Assembly: GCF_009936375.1 (NCBI RefSeq)
Contig: NZ_AP022332.1
Coordinates: forward strand, 2,574,501-2,638,500
DNA: 64,000 nt
Reading direction: 5' to 3'
Source: Methylosinus sp. C49
GTDB lineage: Bacteria; Pseudomonadota; Alphaproteobacteria; Rhizobiales; Beijerinckiaceae
The translations under genes and the position numbers were made by a program. The number at the start of each line of letters is the position of its first letter. Position 1 is the first letter of the stretch. Below the pieces are notes generated by a model. The model was not told where the DNA came from. It saw only the letters and a list, made by a program, of their open reading frames with translations, and ran no database searches. Below are positions 18,857 through 27,903 of the stretch, one piece after another.

Positions 18857-20221
18857 TCACTCGATGGCGAGCGACTTCAACTTGCGATGGAGCGCCGATC
18901 GCTCCATTCCAATGAATTCCGCCGTTCGCGAAATATTGTTGCTGAAGCGATTGAGCTGGGCGATCAGATATTCTCTCTCGAACACTTCGCGCGCCTCGCG
19001 CAGCGGCAGGCTCATCAGCTTCTCGCCGCGCACGCCGGCCGGAGTGGCGGGAACGAGCTGGCCGATCTCGGACGGCAGCATTTCGGCGGAAATCTCCGCC
19101 GTCGCGTCGCCGGCGGTCAGAATCATCAGCCGCTCCACATTATTGCGCAGCTGGCGGATATTGCCGGGCCAATCGTGCAATTGCATCACGGCGAGCGCAT
19201 CCTCGCTGATCTTGCGGCGCGGCATGCCGGAGGTCGCCGAGACCTGCTCCATGAAATATTCGATGAGCTCGGGGATATCCTCCCGCCGCTCCGCGAGCGA
19301 GGGGATGCGAATCGGCACCACGGAGAGGCGATGGAAGAGATCCTCGCGCAGAGCGCCCTCCTCTATCGCCGAGGTGAGATCGCGCGCCGATGAGGAGATG
19401 ATCCGCACGTCGACCTCGACGCGCGCCGTTCCGCCGACACGCTGAAAATTCTGCTCGACCAGAACGCGCAGGATTTTCGCCTGCGTGTCCTTCGGCATGT
19501 CGGCGATCTCGTCGAGGAAGAGCGTGCCGCCATGGGCCTCCTCCAGCGCGCCGATCTTGCGCGCGCCCTCGCCGCCCTCGCTGCCGAACAGCTCTATCTC
19601 CATATTCTCCGGCGTGATCGTCGCCGCATTGATGACGACGAAGGGTCCGGCGGCGCGTTGCGAGGCGGCGTGGATGCAGCGCGCTGCGAGCTCCTTGCCG
19701 GAGCCCGGCTGGCCGGTGATGAGCACGCGCGAATTCACCGGCGCGACGCGGGCGATCACCTGCTGCAGCTGATGCGCCGGAAAGGAGCTGCCGACGATGC
19801 GGTCCGAGGCGCCGGCGCGTTGGCGCAGCGCGCTCACTTCACGGCGCAGATGCGAGGCCTCGAGCGCGCGCTCGGCGACGAGCACGAGACGGTCCGCCTT
19901 GAAGGGCTTTTCAATGAAATCATAGGCGCCGAGCTTTATGGCGCTCACCGCGGTCTCGATATTGCCGTGGCCGGAAATCATCACCACCGGCAGGTCTTTG
20001 TGCTGCTTCTGGACGATCTCCAGCACCTGCATGCCGTCGAGTCGCGAGCCCTGCAGCCAGATGTCGAGAAAGACGAGATGCGGGCGGCGCTGCTCGATCG
20101 CGGCCAGCGCGCCATCGGCGTCCTTGGCGGTGCGCACGCCATGGCCCTCGTCGCCGAGAATGCCGGCGACCAGCTCCCTTATGTCTTCTTCATCGTCGAC
20201 GATGAGAATGTCGCTGACCAT
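18857..20221 (-). CDS. ntrX: Nitrogen assimilation/redox response regulator NtrX
   Basis: The response regulator partner of NtrY. The 454-residue product has a receiver domain with phospho-acceptor Asp53 in VFLDIW, an AAA+ domain with Walker A GQPGSGKE (170-177) and LFLDEIADMP, and a C-terminal Fis-type helix-turn-helix (FIGMERSALHRKLKSL). The sigma-54 contact loop GAFTGA is missing: at residues 211-224 the sequence reads LFGSEGGEGARKIG. This is known for alphaproteobacterial NtrX and means it does not act as a classical sigma-54 activator. The ATG preceded by GAGGA was chosen; another ATG lies 12 bases upstream, directly after the ntrY stop. Confidence 0.95.
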   Translation of the reverse strand: MVSDILIVDDEEDIRELVAGILGDEGHGVRTAKDADGALAAIEQRRPHLVFLDIWLQGSRLDGMQVLEIVQKQHKDLPVVMISGHGNIETAVSAIKLGAYDFIEKPFKADRLVLVAERALEASHLRREVSALRQRAGASDRIVGSSFPAHQLQQVIARVAPVNSRVLITGQPGSGKELAARCIHAASQRAAGPFVVINAATITPENMEIELFGSEGGEGARKIGALEEAHGGTLFLDEIADMPKDTQAKILRVLVEQNFQRVGGTARVEVDVRIISSSARDLTSAIEEGALREDLFHRLSVVPIRIPSLAERREDIPELIEYFMEQVSATSGMPRRKISEDALAVMQLHDWPGNIRQLRNNVERLMILTAGDATAEISAEMLPSEIGQLVPATPAGVRGEKLMSLPLREAREVFEREYLIAQLNRFSNNISRTAEFIGMERSALHRKLKSLAIE

Positions 20222-20233
20222 GTTCCTCACCAT

Positions 20234-22498
20234 TCACGAAATCCGCGCCTGCGCCTGCATCTCCTCCGCCGCCGTCTCGGCGAGCGGAATGAGCAGGCGC
20301 ACGCAGGCGCCCGTCCCGGAGGGGGCGTCGAGCAATTCGAGTCGGCCGCCATGGTCCTCGATGATCTTGGCGACAATAGGCAGGCCGAGCCCCGTGCCCT
20401 CGGCGCGCGTCGTCATATAAGGCTCGAGCAGGCGTTGCCGGTTGAAGGCGGGGAACCCCTTGCCATTGTCGACGACGTCGATCTCGGCCATGCGGTCGCG
20501 CACGCCGAGGCTGATGTCGATGCGCTTGGCGGCGAGCGGGGCGGCGTCCTCGCGCGCTTCTATGCCCTCGGCGGCGTTTTTCACTATGTTGGTGAGCGCC
20601 TGCGACAGCAGCCTTCGATCGAAGACCGCGTAGACCGGCGCCTCCGGCAGATTGAGCGTCATCTCGACGTCGTTATGCGCGACGCGCGTCAGAAAAAAGG
20701 CCTGACGCATGCAGTCGCAGAGATCGTCGCGCACCGGCCGCGCTTTCGGCATTCTGGCGAAGGAGGCGAATTCGTCGACCATGCGCTTGATGTCGTCGAC
20801 CTGACGCACGATCGTGTCGGTGCATTGGTCGAAGACGTCGCGCTCGAAGGTGATGTGCTTGCCGTATTTGCGTTTCAGCCGCTCGGCGGAGAGCTGGATC
20901 GGCGTCAGCGGATTTTTGATCTCATGGGCGATTCGCCGCGCCACATCGGCCCAGGCGGAGGTGCGCTGGGCGGTGACGAGATCGGTGATGTCGTCCAGCG
21001 TGACGACGAAATGCGCGCCGCCCTTTTGCGTGCTCGCCGAGGTGACGCGGACGGCGAGCGTCAACTCCTTGACGCCGCGCTTTATGTTGATCTGCGTCTG
21101 AATGGCGCGCGGAAACGCTTCGACCGCATCGGCGAGAATTGGCGCGATCTCGGGGAGAGCTTCCGCCGCCCGCGCGCCGATCGCCGCCACGCCATCCTTG
21201 CCGGCCACGCCCTGCCCCGCCCCGCCGACGAGAAGCTCCTCCGCAGAGCGGTTCAGCACATTGATCCGCCCTTCCGCATCGACGCCGATGACGGCCGCCG
21301 GCACGCCAGAGAGCACCGCCTCGGTGAAGAGACGGCGCTCCTCATTCTGGTGATTGGCGGCCAGCAGGCGGCTCTGCTGCTGCTCGATCTCGCTGGTCAT
21401 ATTGTTGAAGACGGAGCCGAGCCGCGCGAGATCGCCATGCGAGCGCTCGACATCGACGCGCACGTCGAGATTGCCGGCGGAAACCTGATCTGTGGCGGCG
21501 ATGAGCGCGCGAATCGGCGCGACGAGCCGATCCACGAAATCGAGCCCGACCCATACCGCCGACAGCAGCATTATGGTGGCGAGCAGCGCATACATGACGG
21601 TGAAGGCCTTTTTCACCGCGCCGCGATAGGTCTCGAAAGCGTCATAGGTGGCGATGAGGCTCGCCGCCTGCTCTGGGAATTGCACGCCGAAAGGATCGAC
21701 GGGACGCGTCACATAGAGGAATGTGTCAGGAAAGCTCGACAGCGGCCGCAGCGCGACGAAGGTGAGTCCATCGTCGATGACGAGGCAGAGCGGCTCGCCC
21801 TTGCGCGCATCCTCGAAATCCGAGGCCGGCGGCGCGATGACGATGGCCGAGCCGTCGGCCGTCACATCGACGCGTTCCAATATCTGCCCGTCGGTCTTGA
21901 CGATCGCCGCCACGGAAAAGCCGAGGAAGCGCGCCCGCGAGACGAAGAACTCGTGGAACAGGCCGCGATCGGCGTTGAACATGGCGCGGGCGCGATCGAG
22001 GTCCGAGGCGGAGAGCTGCGCCTCTTGCAGCAGCGAGCGGCATTGCGTCTCGCGGAACACGCGCGCCGCCTCCGCCGTGCTGTGAACGGAGGTCTTCACC
22101 ATGGCGAGGAATTGCGGGTTCAGCGCGCGCTCGAGCGTCACCGAGCCGACAATGGCGAGGGTGATCGCCGGCGTCAGCGCCAAGGCGGAAAAAAAGGCGA
22201 GGATTCGAATATGCAGGCCCGCCGCCGCGGCGCCGCGGCGCCAGGAGCCGATGAGCGTGCCCGCCTTGACGAGCACCAGAGCGACCAGAAGAACCAGCGC
22301 GACGGCGTCGGCGAAGAACAGCGGATAGACGACGTCGCTGGTCGGCGCCACGGGCGCGAGCTCGGCCATGACGAAGAAGGTGGCGAGCGCGCAGGCGACG
22401 GCGGCGACCACCGCGATCGGCCCGAACCACAGCCGCCAGGACCGCTTCCCGGACGCGGCCGGCGGCTCGGGCGCCTGAATGTCTCCCGCCATGGACAT
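20234..22498 (-). CDS. ntrY: Sensor histidine kinase NtrY
   Basis: A membrane-bound kinase that phosphorylates NtrX and senses nitrogen and, in some relatives, redox state. The 754 residues comprise three N-terminal membrane helices within about residues 25-122, a periplasmic domain, another helix near 302-322, a HAMP domain, a PAS domain (about 395-510), a HisKA domain with His525 in [16 protein letters not shown], and an ATPase domain with the N box NIVKNAAEG and G box GTGLGLPIV. It is 12 bases upstream of ntrX and likely co-transcribed with it. Confidence 0.95.
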   Translation of the reverse strand: MSMAGDIQAPEPPAASGKRSWRLWFGPIAVVAAVACALATFFVMAELAPVAPTSDVVYPLFFADAVALVLLVALVLVKAGTLIGSWRRGAAAAGLHIRILAFFSALALTPAITLAIVGSVTLERALNPQFLAMVKTSVHSTAEAARVFRETQCRSLLQEAQLSASDLDRARAMFNADRGLFHEFFVSRARFLGFSVAAIVKTDGQILERVDVTADGSAIVIAPPASDFEDARKGEPLCLVIDDGLTFVALRPLSSFPDTFLYVTRPVDPFGVQFPEQAASLIATYDAFETYRGAVKKAFTVMYALLATIMLLSAVWVGLDFVDRLVAPIRALIAATDQVSAGNLDVRVDVERSHGDLARLGSVFNNMTSEIEQQQSRLLAANHQNEERRLFTEAVLSGVPAAVIGVDAEGRINVLNRSAEELLVGGAGQGVAGKDGVAAIGARAAEALPEIAPILADAVEAFPRAIQTQINIKRGVKELTLAVRVTSASTQKGGAHFVVTLDDITDLVTAQRTSAWADVARRIAHEIKNPLTPIQLSAERLKRKYGKHITFERDVFDQCTDTIVRQVDDIKRMVDEFASFARMPKARPVRDDLCDCMRQAFFLTRVAHNDVEMTLNLPEAPVYAVFDRRLLSQALTNIVKNAAEGIEAREDAAPLAAKRIDISLGVRDRMAEIDVVDNGKGFPAFNRQRLLEPYMTTRAEGTGLGLPIVAKIIEDHGGRLELLDAPSGTGACVRLLIPLAETAAEEMQAQARIS

Positions 22499-22543
22499 GC
22501 GCCTGTATAGGTCGTGGCGCCGGTAGAGGCAATCTCGAGCGCT

Positions 22544-22569
22544 CCCTTCTCCCGTTTACGGGAGAAGGG
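22544..22569. terminator. Perfect hairpin between ntrC and ntrY
   Basis: CCCTTCTCCCG (22544-22554) and CGGGAGAAGGG (22559-22569) form an 11-bp perfect stem with a 4-base loop, 13 bases beyond the ntrC stop. There is no T-run on either strand, so it may be a weak terminator, an mRNA-stabilising hairpin, or a dispersed palindromic repeat. It could separate ntrBC from ntrYX expression. Confidence 0.5.
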
Positions 22570-22581
22570 GTCTGCGCTTCC

Positions 22582-24060
22582 CTACCGCGGCGAGCGCATC
22601 AGGCGGATATCGAGGTCGTTGACCTTCTTGCGCAGCGTGTTGCGGTTGAGGCCCAAAAGCTCCGCCGCCTTGATCTGATTGCCGCGCGTCGCGGCGAGCG
22701 CCGCGGAGATCAGCGGCACCTCTATCTCACGGATGACGCGGTGATAGAGGCCCGGCGGCGGCAAACGATCGCCATGGTCGCGGAACAGCTTGGCGAGATG
22801 CTGCTCGACCGAGGTAGAGAGCGTCACATCCTTGTCGGACGGCAAGTCCGCCAGAATTGTCGTCGCCGCCGGCAGCCGGTCGCCGGGCGAGGCCTGACGC
22901 ATCTCATGCTCCAGCTCGAGCTCCACCACCGCCTCGGTGATGACCTCCTGCGGATGCAGGGCGGCGAGTCGGCGAATGAGATTCTCCAGCTCGCGGATAT
23001 TGCCCGGCCAGCGATAGCGCTTCATGCGGTCGAGCGCCGCCTGCTCGATGTATTTCTGCGGAAGGCCCTCGCTCGCCGCCACCTTGAAGAAGTGATGCAC
23101 GAGGTCGGCGATATCCTCCGAGCGCTCGCGCAGCGGCGGTAGGCGCAGCGGCACGACGTTGAGGCGGAAATACAAGTCCTCGCGGAACAGGCCCTGCTGA
23201 ATCAGCGCGCGCAGATCCTTATTGGTCGCAGCGATGATGCGCACATTGGTTTTGATCGGCGTGCGGCCGCCGACGGTCGTATATTCGCCCTGCTGCAGCA
23301 CGCGCAAAAGCCGCGTCTGCGCCTCCATCGGCATGTCGCCGATCTCGTCCAGGAACAGCGTGCCGCCTTCGGCCTGCTCGAAGCGGCCGATGGAGCGCTG
23401 ATTGGCGCCGGTGAAGGAGCCCTTCTCATGGCCGAACAGCTCGCTCTCGATGAGATCGCGCGGGATGGCGGCCATGTTGATGGCGACGAAGGGACCTTTC
23501 TTGCGCTTGCCATAGTCGTGCAGCGCGCGGGCGACCAGCTCCTTGCCCGTCCCCGACTCGCCGTTGATCATGACGGTGAGATCGGTCTGCATCAGCCGCG
23601 CCAGCGAGCGATAGATCTCCTGCATCGCCTGCGAGCGGCCGACGAGGGGCATGCCCTCCATATCGTCCGGGCCGTCGATCTCGTTCTTCTTGCGCGGCTC
23701 GGCCATGGCGCGGCCGACGATGCCGACCAGCTCCTTCAGATCGAAGGGCTTGGGCAGATAATCATAGGCGCCGCGCTCGGAGGCGCGGATCGCGGTCATG
23801 AAAGTGTTCTGCGCGCTCATCACGATGATGGGCAGATCGGGGCGCAGCTTCTTTATGCGCGGCAGCAGCTCGAAAGCGTTTTCGTCCGGCATCACCACAT
23901 CGGTGACGACGAGATCGCCCTCGCCCGATTGCACCCAGCGCCACAAGGTCGCGGCCGTTCCGGTGGTGCGCACCTCATAACCGGCGCGTGAGAGCGCCTG
24001 CGCCACCACAGTTCTGATCGCGGCGTCGTCGTCGGCGACCAGAATCTCGCCGTGGGTCAT
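22582..24060 (-). CDS. ntrC: Nitrogen regulator NtrC (sigma-54 activator)
   Basis: A sigma-54-dependent activator of nitrogen-assimilation genes. The 492 residues contain a receiver domain with Asp54 ([10 protein letters not shown]), an AAA+ domain with Walker A GESGTGKE (167-174), the sigma-54 contact loop as GSFTGA (214-219), [10 protein letters not shown], and a C-terminal Fis-type DNA-binding helix-turn-helix ([17 protein letters not shown]). The Ser in GSFTGA is a common natural variant. It starts 25 bases after ntrB. Confidence 0.97.
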   Translation of the reverse strand: MTHGEILVADDDAAIRTVVAQALSRAGYEVRTTGTAATLWRWVQSGEGDLVVTDVVMPDENAFELLPRIKKLRPDLPIIVMSAQNTFMTAIRASERGAYDYLPKPFDLKELVGIVGRAMAEPRKKNEIDGPDDMEGMPLVGRSQAMQEIYRSLARLMQTDLTVMINGESGTGKELVARALHDYGKRKKGPFVAINMAAIPRDLIESELFGHEKGSFTGANQRSIGRFEQAEGGTLFLDEIGDMPMEAQTRLLRVLQQGEYTTVGGRTPIKTNVRIIAATNKDLRALIQQGLFREDLYFRLNVVPLRLPPLRERSEDIADLVHHFFKVAASEGLPQKYIEQAALDRMKRYRWPGNIRELENLIRRLAALHPQEVITEAVVELELEHEMRQASPGDRLPAATTILADLPSDKDVTLSTSVEQHLAKLFRDHGDRLPPPGLYHRVIREIEVPLISAALAATRGNQIKAAELLGLNRNTLRKKVNDLDIRLMRSPR

Positions 24061-24085
24061 CGGATTTTTCTCCAGCAGATCGTTC

Positions 24086-25324
24086 TCACGAGCGGCGCTC
24101 TCTCGGCGCAGGCTCTGTTCCCTCGGCGGCGGAATGTTGTCGTCTGGCTCGTCGCTCGTCCGCTCGTTTCTCCTCGTCCTTGTTGCGATACATCGGCATC
24201 AAAATACGGAAAGTAGTACGCCTCGGGTGAGATTCGCATTCGACGATGCCGCCGTGGTCATTGACGATCTTGGCCACCAGTGCAAGTCCGAGGCCAGTTC
24301 CAGAAGTCTTCGTGGTGATGAAGGGATCGAACAAATGCGCGGCTATGTCCTCGGGCACGCCGCGGCCATTGTCGCGCACGCAAAACTCCAGCGGCAGCCC
24401 CACCGGGCGCTTGTCGCCGGCAGTTCGCAGGCTGACCCCCGGCCGGAAGGCGGTGGAAAGCTCGATCTCGCCGTCTATGGAGTCGCCGATCGCCTCGGCC
24501 GCATTCTTGACCAGATTGAGGAAGACCTGCACCAGCTGGTCGCGATTGGCGGCGACCGGCGGCAGCGAGGGGTCGTAATTCTCGATGAAGCGAATATGGC
24601 GCGCGAAGCCGCTGCGAGCGACGCGCTTCACATGGTCGAGCACGACATGAATATTGACCTTCTCGCGCTCCGGCGGCCGCGAGTCGGAGAACACCTCCAT
24701 GCGGTCGACGAGGCGGACGATGCGGTCGGTCTCCTCGCAGATCAGCCGAGTCAACGCCCGATCGGCGTCTCCCACTGAGCTTTCCAGCAGTTGCGCGGCG
24801 CCGCGAATGCCCGACAGCGGGTTCTTGATCTCATGCGCGAGCATCGCTGCAAGCCCGGAAACCGTGCGCGCCGCCCCCCTATGGGTCAGCTGCCTGTCTA
24901 TTTTATCGGCAATTGTGCGCTCTTGCAGCACCACGAGAACGCCGCCTTCGCTGTCCGGCAGCGGCGCGCAATGCACATCGACGCGTCTTTCGCCCTCCGC
25001 TCCGGGCCGGCCGAGGTCGATGCGATATTCATTGATCGCAGAGCCGCGCTCGCGCACCTGCTCGATAAGGGCGATCAAGGGTGAGCCGAAGGGCACGAGA
25101 CGGCTCAGCTCCTGCCCGATGAGGATCGGCTTGCCGATCTCGAAGAACGACTCCGCCGCGGCGTTGGCGTCGACGATCACCCCATCCGGCCGGATCGCCA
25201 GGATCACATTGGGCAGCGCTTCGAGAATGCAGGCGCGATTATTTTCGGCGATCACGCGCAGCCGCGCGCCGACGGGCGTGGCGAGCGCGTTCTTGCGCCG
25301 GTGCGGATTGGATTCGGCGGTCAT
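24086..25324 (-). CDS. ntrB: Nitrogen sensor kinase NtrB
   Basis: A soluble histidine kinase/phosphatase that controls NtrC, itself governed by PII proteins. The 412-residue protein has an N-terminal PAS domain (about 28-140), a HisKA domain with His164 in [21 protein letters not shown]-type context, and an ATPase domain with N box [10 protein letters not shown] and G box [14 protein letters not shown] ~30-residue charged tail ([11 protein letters not shown]) follows. No membrane segments. It is 61 bases after dusB. Confidence 0.96.
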   Translation of the reverse strand: MTAESNPHRRKNALATPVGARLRVIAENNRACILEALPNVILAIRPDGVIVDANAAAESFFEIGKPILIGQELSRLVPFGSPLIALIEQVRERGSAINEYRIDLGRPGAEGERRVDVHCAPLPDSEGGVLVVLQERTIADKIDRQLTHRGAARTVSGLAAMLAHEIKNPLSGIRGAAQLLESSVGDADRALTRLICEETDRIVRLVDRMEVFSDSRPPEREKVNIHVVLDHVKRVARSGFARHIRFIENYDPSLPPVAANRDQLVQVFLNLVKNAAEAIGDSIDGEIELSTAFRPGVSLRTAGDKRPVGLPLEFCVRDNGRGVPEDIAAHLFDPFITTKTSGTGLGLALVAKIVNDHGGIVECESHPRRTTFRILMPMYRNKDEEKRADERRARRQHSAAEGTEPAPRERRS

Positions 25325-25385
25325 CTCGACACCTCGGAACTCCTCTGGCGCGGAGCGCGCGCCGAGCCTCTACGGGACATACGCG

Positions 25386-26435
25386 TCAGCAATGTGCCGG
25401 AGCCGGCTCCCCTCGCGCCGGCTCGAGCGAGAACAAAAGGCGAAGAAGCCCGCGTACCTCCTCGGCCGAGGAAGAAGCGAGCATCGCCCGTCGGAGACCG
25501 GCGCGCGCCTCTGCGTCTCCCTCCGCCTGCTCGGCGTAGGCGGAGAGATGCTTGCGCGCATGGCGCAGACCCAAATTCGAGCCCATGGCGATGAGCAGAC
25601 CATCCAAATGCTCGAGCGCGGCCTCCAGCCGCATCGTGGCGGAGGGGGGCGCGCGATGGCGCCCGGCGGCGAGAAAATGAGCGATATCGCCGACGAGCCA
25701 GGGCCTGCCCATCGCCGCCCGTCCGACCATAACCGCATCGGCCCCGGAGGCCGCGAGCATTGCGGCGGCGTCCTGCGGCGAAGCGCAATCGCCATTGGCC
25801 ACGACCGGAATTCTTATGGCGGACTTGACCGCGGCGATCGCCCGCCAATCCGCCCTGCCCTCGTAGAATTGCGCGCGGGTGCGGCCGTGGACCGTCACCA
25901 TGACGGCGCCCTCGGCCTCGACCAGACGCGCCAGCTCGGCGGCGTTGCGGCTGGCATCGTCCCAGCCGAGCCGCATTTTGACGCTCACCGGAACCGAGAC
26001 CGCGCCCACAGCCGAGCGGACCAGCTCGGCGGCGAGCGCCGGCTCGCGCATCAGCGCCGCGCCGGCGAGGCCGCCGGTCACGCGCTTGCAGGGACAGCCC
26101 ATGTTGATGTCGATCAGCCTCGCTCCCGCGGCCTCGGCTCGGCGCGCCGTCTCGGCTATTCCGGCAGGATCGCGCGCCGCGATCTGCACGATATGGGCGT
26201 CTATGCCGGAGCCGTCCAGCCGCTGGCGGGCCTCGACGTCGCCGCGCGCCAGCGCGCTCGCCCCGACCATCTCGCCGACCGCCGCGGAAGCGCCGAAACG
26301 CAATGCGATCCGCCGCATGGCGAGATCAGTCACGCCGGCCATAGGCGCCAGAAAGGCGCGCCCCGTAAGATGAAGCGAACCGATGCGCAAAGGCGTGGCT
26401 CCTATGGTCTCGCCTATAAATTCATCAGTTGTCAT
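25386..26435 (-). CDS. dusB: tRNA-dihydrouridine synthase (NifR3/DusB type)
   Basis: An FMN enzyme that reduces uridine to dihydrouridine in the tRNA D-loop. The 349-residue TIM barrel shows LAPMAGVTD, DINMGCPCKRV with the catalytic cysteine in GCP, VKMRLGW, VHGRTRAQ, and VVANGDC for FMN and tRNA contacts. This gene is the historic nifR3 of the nifR3-ntrBC operon in Rhizobium, Rhodobacter and Azospirillum relatives, and it occupies the same place here. The promoter read upstream would give a nearly leaderless mRNA (see regulatory entry). Confidence 0.95.
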   Translation of the reverse strand: MTTDEFIGETIGATPLRIGSLHLTGRAFLAPMAGVTDLAMRRIALRFGASAAVGEMVGASALARGDVEARQRLDGSGIDAHIVQIAARDPAGIAETARRAEAAGARLIDINMGCPCKRVTGGLAGAALMREPALAAELVRSAVGAVSVPVSVKMRLGWDDASRNAAELARLVEAEGAVMVTVHGRTRAQFYEGRADWRAIAAVKSAIRIPVVANGDCASPQDAAAMLAASGADAVMVGRAAMGRPWLVGDIAHFLAAGRHRAPPSATMRLEAALEHLDGLLIAMGSNLGLRHARKHLSAYAEQAEGDAEARAGLRRAMLASSSAEEVRGLLRLLFSLEPARGEPAPAHC

Positions 26436-26444
26436 CGTGCCTAC

Positions 26445-26473
26445 ACTATATGCAGACGGGCATACGTACGCAA
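26445..26473 (-). promoter_or_regulatory. Predicted sigma-70-type promoter of dusB-ntrBC
   Basis: Read on the minus strand: -35 TTGCGT (26473-26468), a 17-base spacer, and -10 TATAGT (26450-26445). Only nine bases separate the -10 box from the dusB ATG, so the transcript would start within a few bases of the start codon. Spacing and both hexamers fit the housekeeping consensus; hand-read. Confidence 0.55.
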
Positions 26474-26480
26474 TGCGTAC
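26466..26480. promoter_or_regulatory. 15-bp palindrome over the dusB -35 box
   Basis: GTACGCA and TGCGTAC form perfect 7-base arms around one central base, in the dusB/ispDF divergent region. The right half on the minus strand contains the predicted -35 hexamer, so a bound protein would block or recruit RNA polymerase. It does not match the NtrC consensus TGCAC-N7-GTGCA, and the regulator is unknown. Confidence 0.5.
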
Positions 26481-26537
26481 ATCCCCGAGAATAGTGAAAA
26501 TTGACGCGAAGCCGAAAAAGCGGGAGAGGAACCTCCT

Positions 26538-27749
26538 ATGAGCTCATCCTCGACCATTGCGATCCTCACTGTCGCCGGCGGCCGCGGCGTGCGGGCGGGT
26601 GACGGCCTTCCAAAACAATATCGTGCGCTTCTCGGCAAGTCTGTGCTGGCGCGCACGCTCGAAGCGATGCACCGGGCTGCGCCGCAGGCTTCGCTTCTCG
26701 TCGCCATCCATGCCGACGACGCGGAGCTCTATAGCGGCAGCGTCGCCGAAATATTGGACAGCGCGCGCGCGCGGCTGCTCGAGCCGGCGATCGGCGGCGC
26801 GACGCGCCAGCAGAGCGTGCGCAATGGGCTCGAGGCGCTGGCGGCCCTCTCCCCCGCCCCGGAGATCGTGCTGATCCAGGACGCCGCGCGGCCCTTCGCC
26901 GACCCGGCGCTCGTCGCCCGGGCCATAGAGGCGGCGCGCGTCCATGGCGCGGCCGTGCCGGGCCTGCCGCTCGCCGATACGGTGAAGCAGATCGACGCCG
27001 AGGGCGTCGTCATCGCCACTCCCGACCGCGCGAGCCTACGCTTCGCGCAGACGCCGCAGTCTTTCGCCTTTCCGCTGATTCTCGCGGCGCATCGTAAGGT
27101 CGCGAGCGGCGGCGCCGAGCTGACCGACGACGGCATGGTCGCCGAGGCCGCCGGCCACAAGGTCCATGTCTTTCCGGGCGACGTCGCCAATTTCAAGCTC
27201 ACCACGCCGGAGGATTTCTTGCGCGCGCAAAACGCATTGCTGGGCGACCTCTCCGACATTCGCACCGGCCAGGGCTATGACGTCCACGCTTTCGGCGAGG
27301 GCGACAAGGTCTGGCTCGGCGGCGTCGCCGTGCCGCACAGCCACGGCCTCGCCGGCCATTCCGACGCCGATGTGCTCGCCCACGCCATCACCGACGCTCT
27401 CCTTGGCGCCCTGGCCGATGGCGACATCGGCAAGCATTTCCCGCCTTCGGATCAGCAATGGAAGGGCGCGCCCTCCTCCATCTTCCTGGCTTTCGCGGCC
27501 AAGCGCGTGCGCGAGCGCGGCGGGATCATCTCCCATGTCGACGCGACCATCGTCTGCGAGGCGCCCAAGATCGGTCCGCATCGCGACGCCATTCGCGAGA
27601 GCCTCGCCAAGATCATGGAGGTCGATATCGGCCGCGTGGCCGTGAAGGCCACGACCTCGGAGCGCCTGGGCTTCACCGGACGGCAGGAGGGCATGGCGGC
27701 GCTGGCGCTGGCGACAGTGCGGCTGCCGGCGATCGAGTCCGAGCGTTGA
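26538..27749 (+). CDS. ispDF: Bifunctional IspD/IspF isoprenoid enzyme
   Basis: Catalyses two steps of the MEP pathway: CDP-methylerythritol formation (IspD, residues 1 to about 235) and cyclisation to methylerythritol cyclodiphosphate (IspF, about 245-403). The IspD half has [24 protein letters not shown] and LTDDGM. The IspF half has GYDVHAF with the metal-binding Asp and His, [19 protein letters not shown] and [13 protein letters not shown]. The fusion is typical of alphaproteobacteria. In many of them pncC (cinA) follows directly; here it is found about 5 kb away. Confidence 0.97.
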   Translation: MSSSSTIAILTVAGGRGVRAGDGLPKQYRALLGKSVLARTLEAMHRAAPQASLLVAIHADDAELYSGSVAEILDSARARLLEPAIGGATRQQSVRNGLEALAALSPAPEIVLIQDAARPFADPALVARAIEAARVHGAAVPGLPLADTVKQIDAEGVVIATPDRASLRFAQTPQSFAFPLILAAHRKVASGGAELTDDGMVAEAAGHKVHVFPGDVANFKLTTPEDFLRAQNALLGDLSDIRTGQGYDVHAFGEGDKVWLGGVAVPHSHGLAGHSDADVLAHAITDALLGALADGDIGKHFPPSDQQWKGAPSSIFLAFAAKRVRERGGIISHVDATIVCEAPKIGPHRDAIRESLAKIMEVDIGRVAVKATTSERLGFTGRQEGMAALALATVRLPAIESER

Positions 27750-27903
27750 CAGCTGGGAATCGGCTGCGCTTTGTCCCCCGCAGTCGCCGAGCTGTCACGC
27801 ACCTGTCATAAAAAATAATGACTTAGCGATATCGACGTTAGCTGTTTCGCAACGCGAGCTCGGGCATTGTGCCGCGTCTTTCCTCCATGCGGCTGTCGAA
27901 CCG

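Noticed and set aside
19532-22510. A 992-codon open frame on the plus strand opposite ntrX and ntrY
   Set aside because: It lies fully antisense to two clear genes. Its translation is rich in Arg, Asp, Gly and His with no fold or family pattern. Long shadow frames are expected at this GC content.
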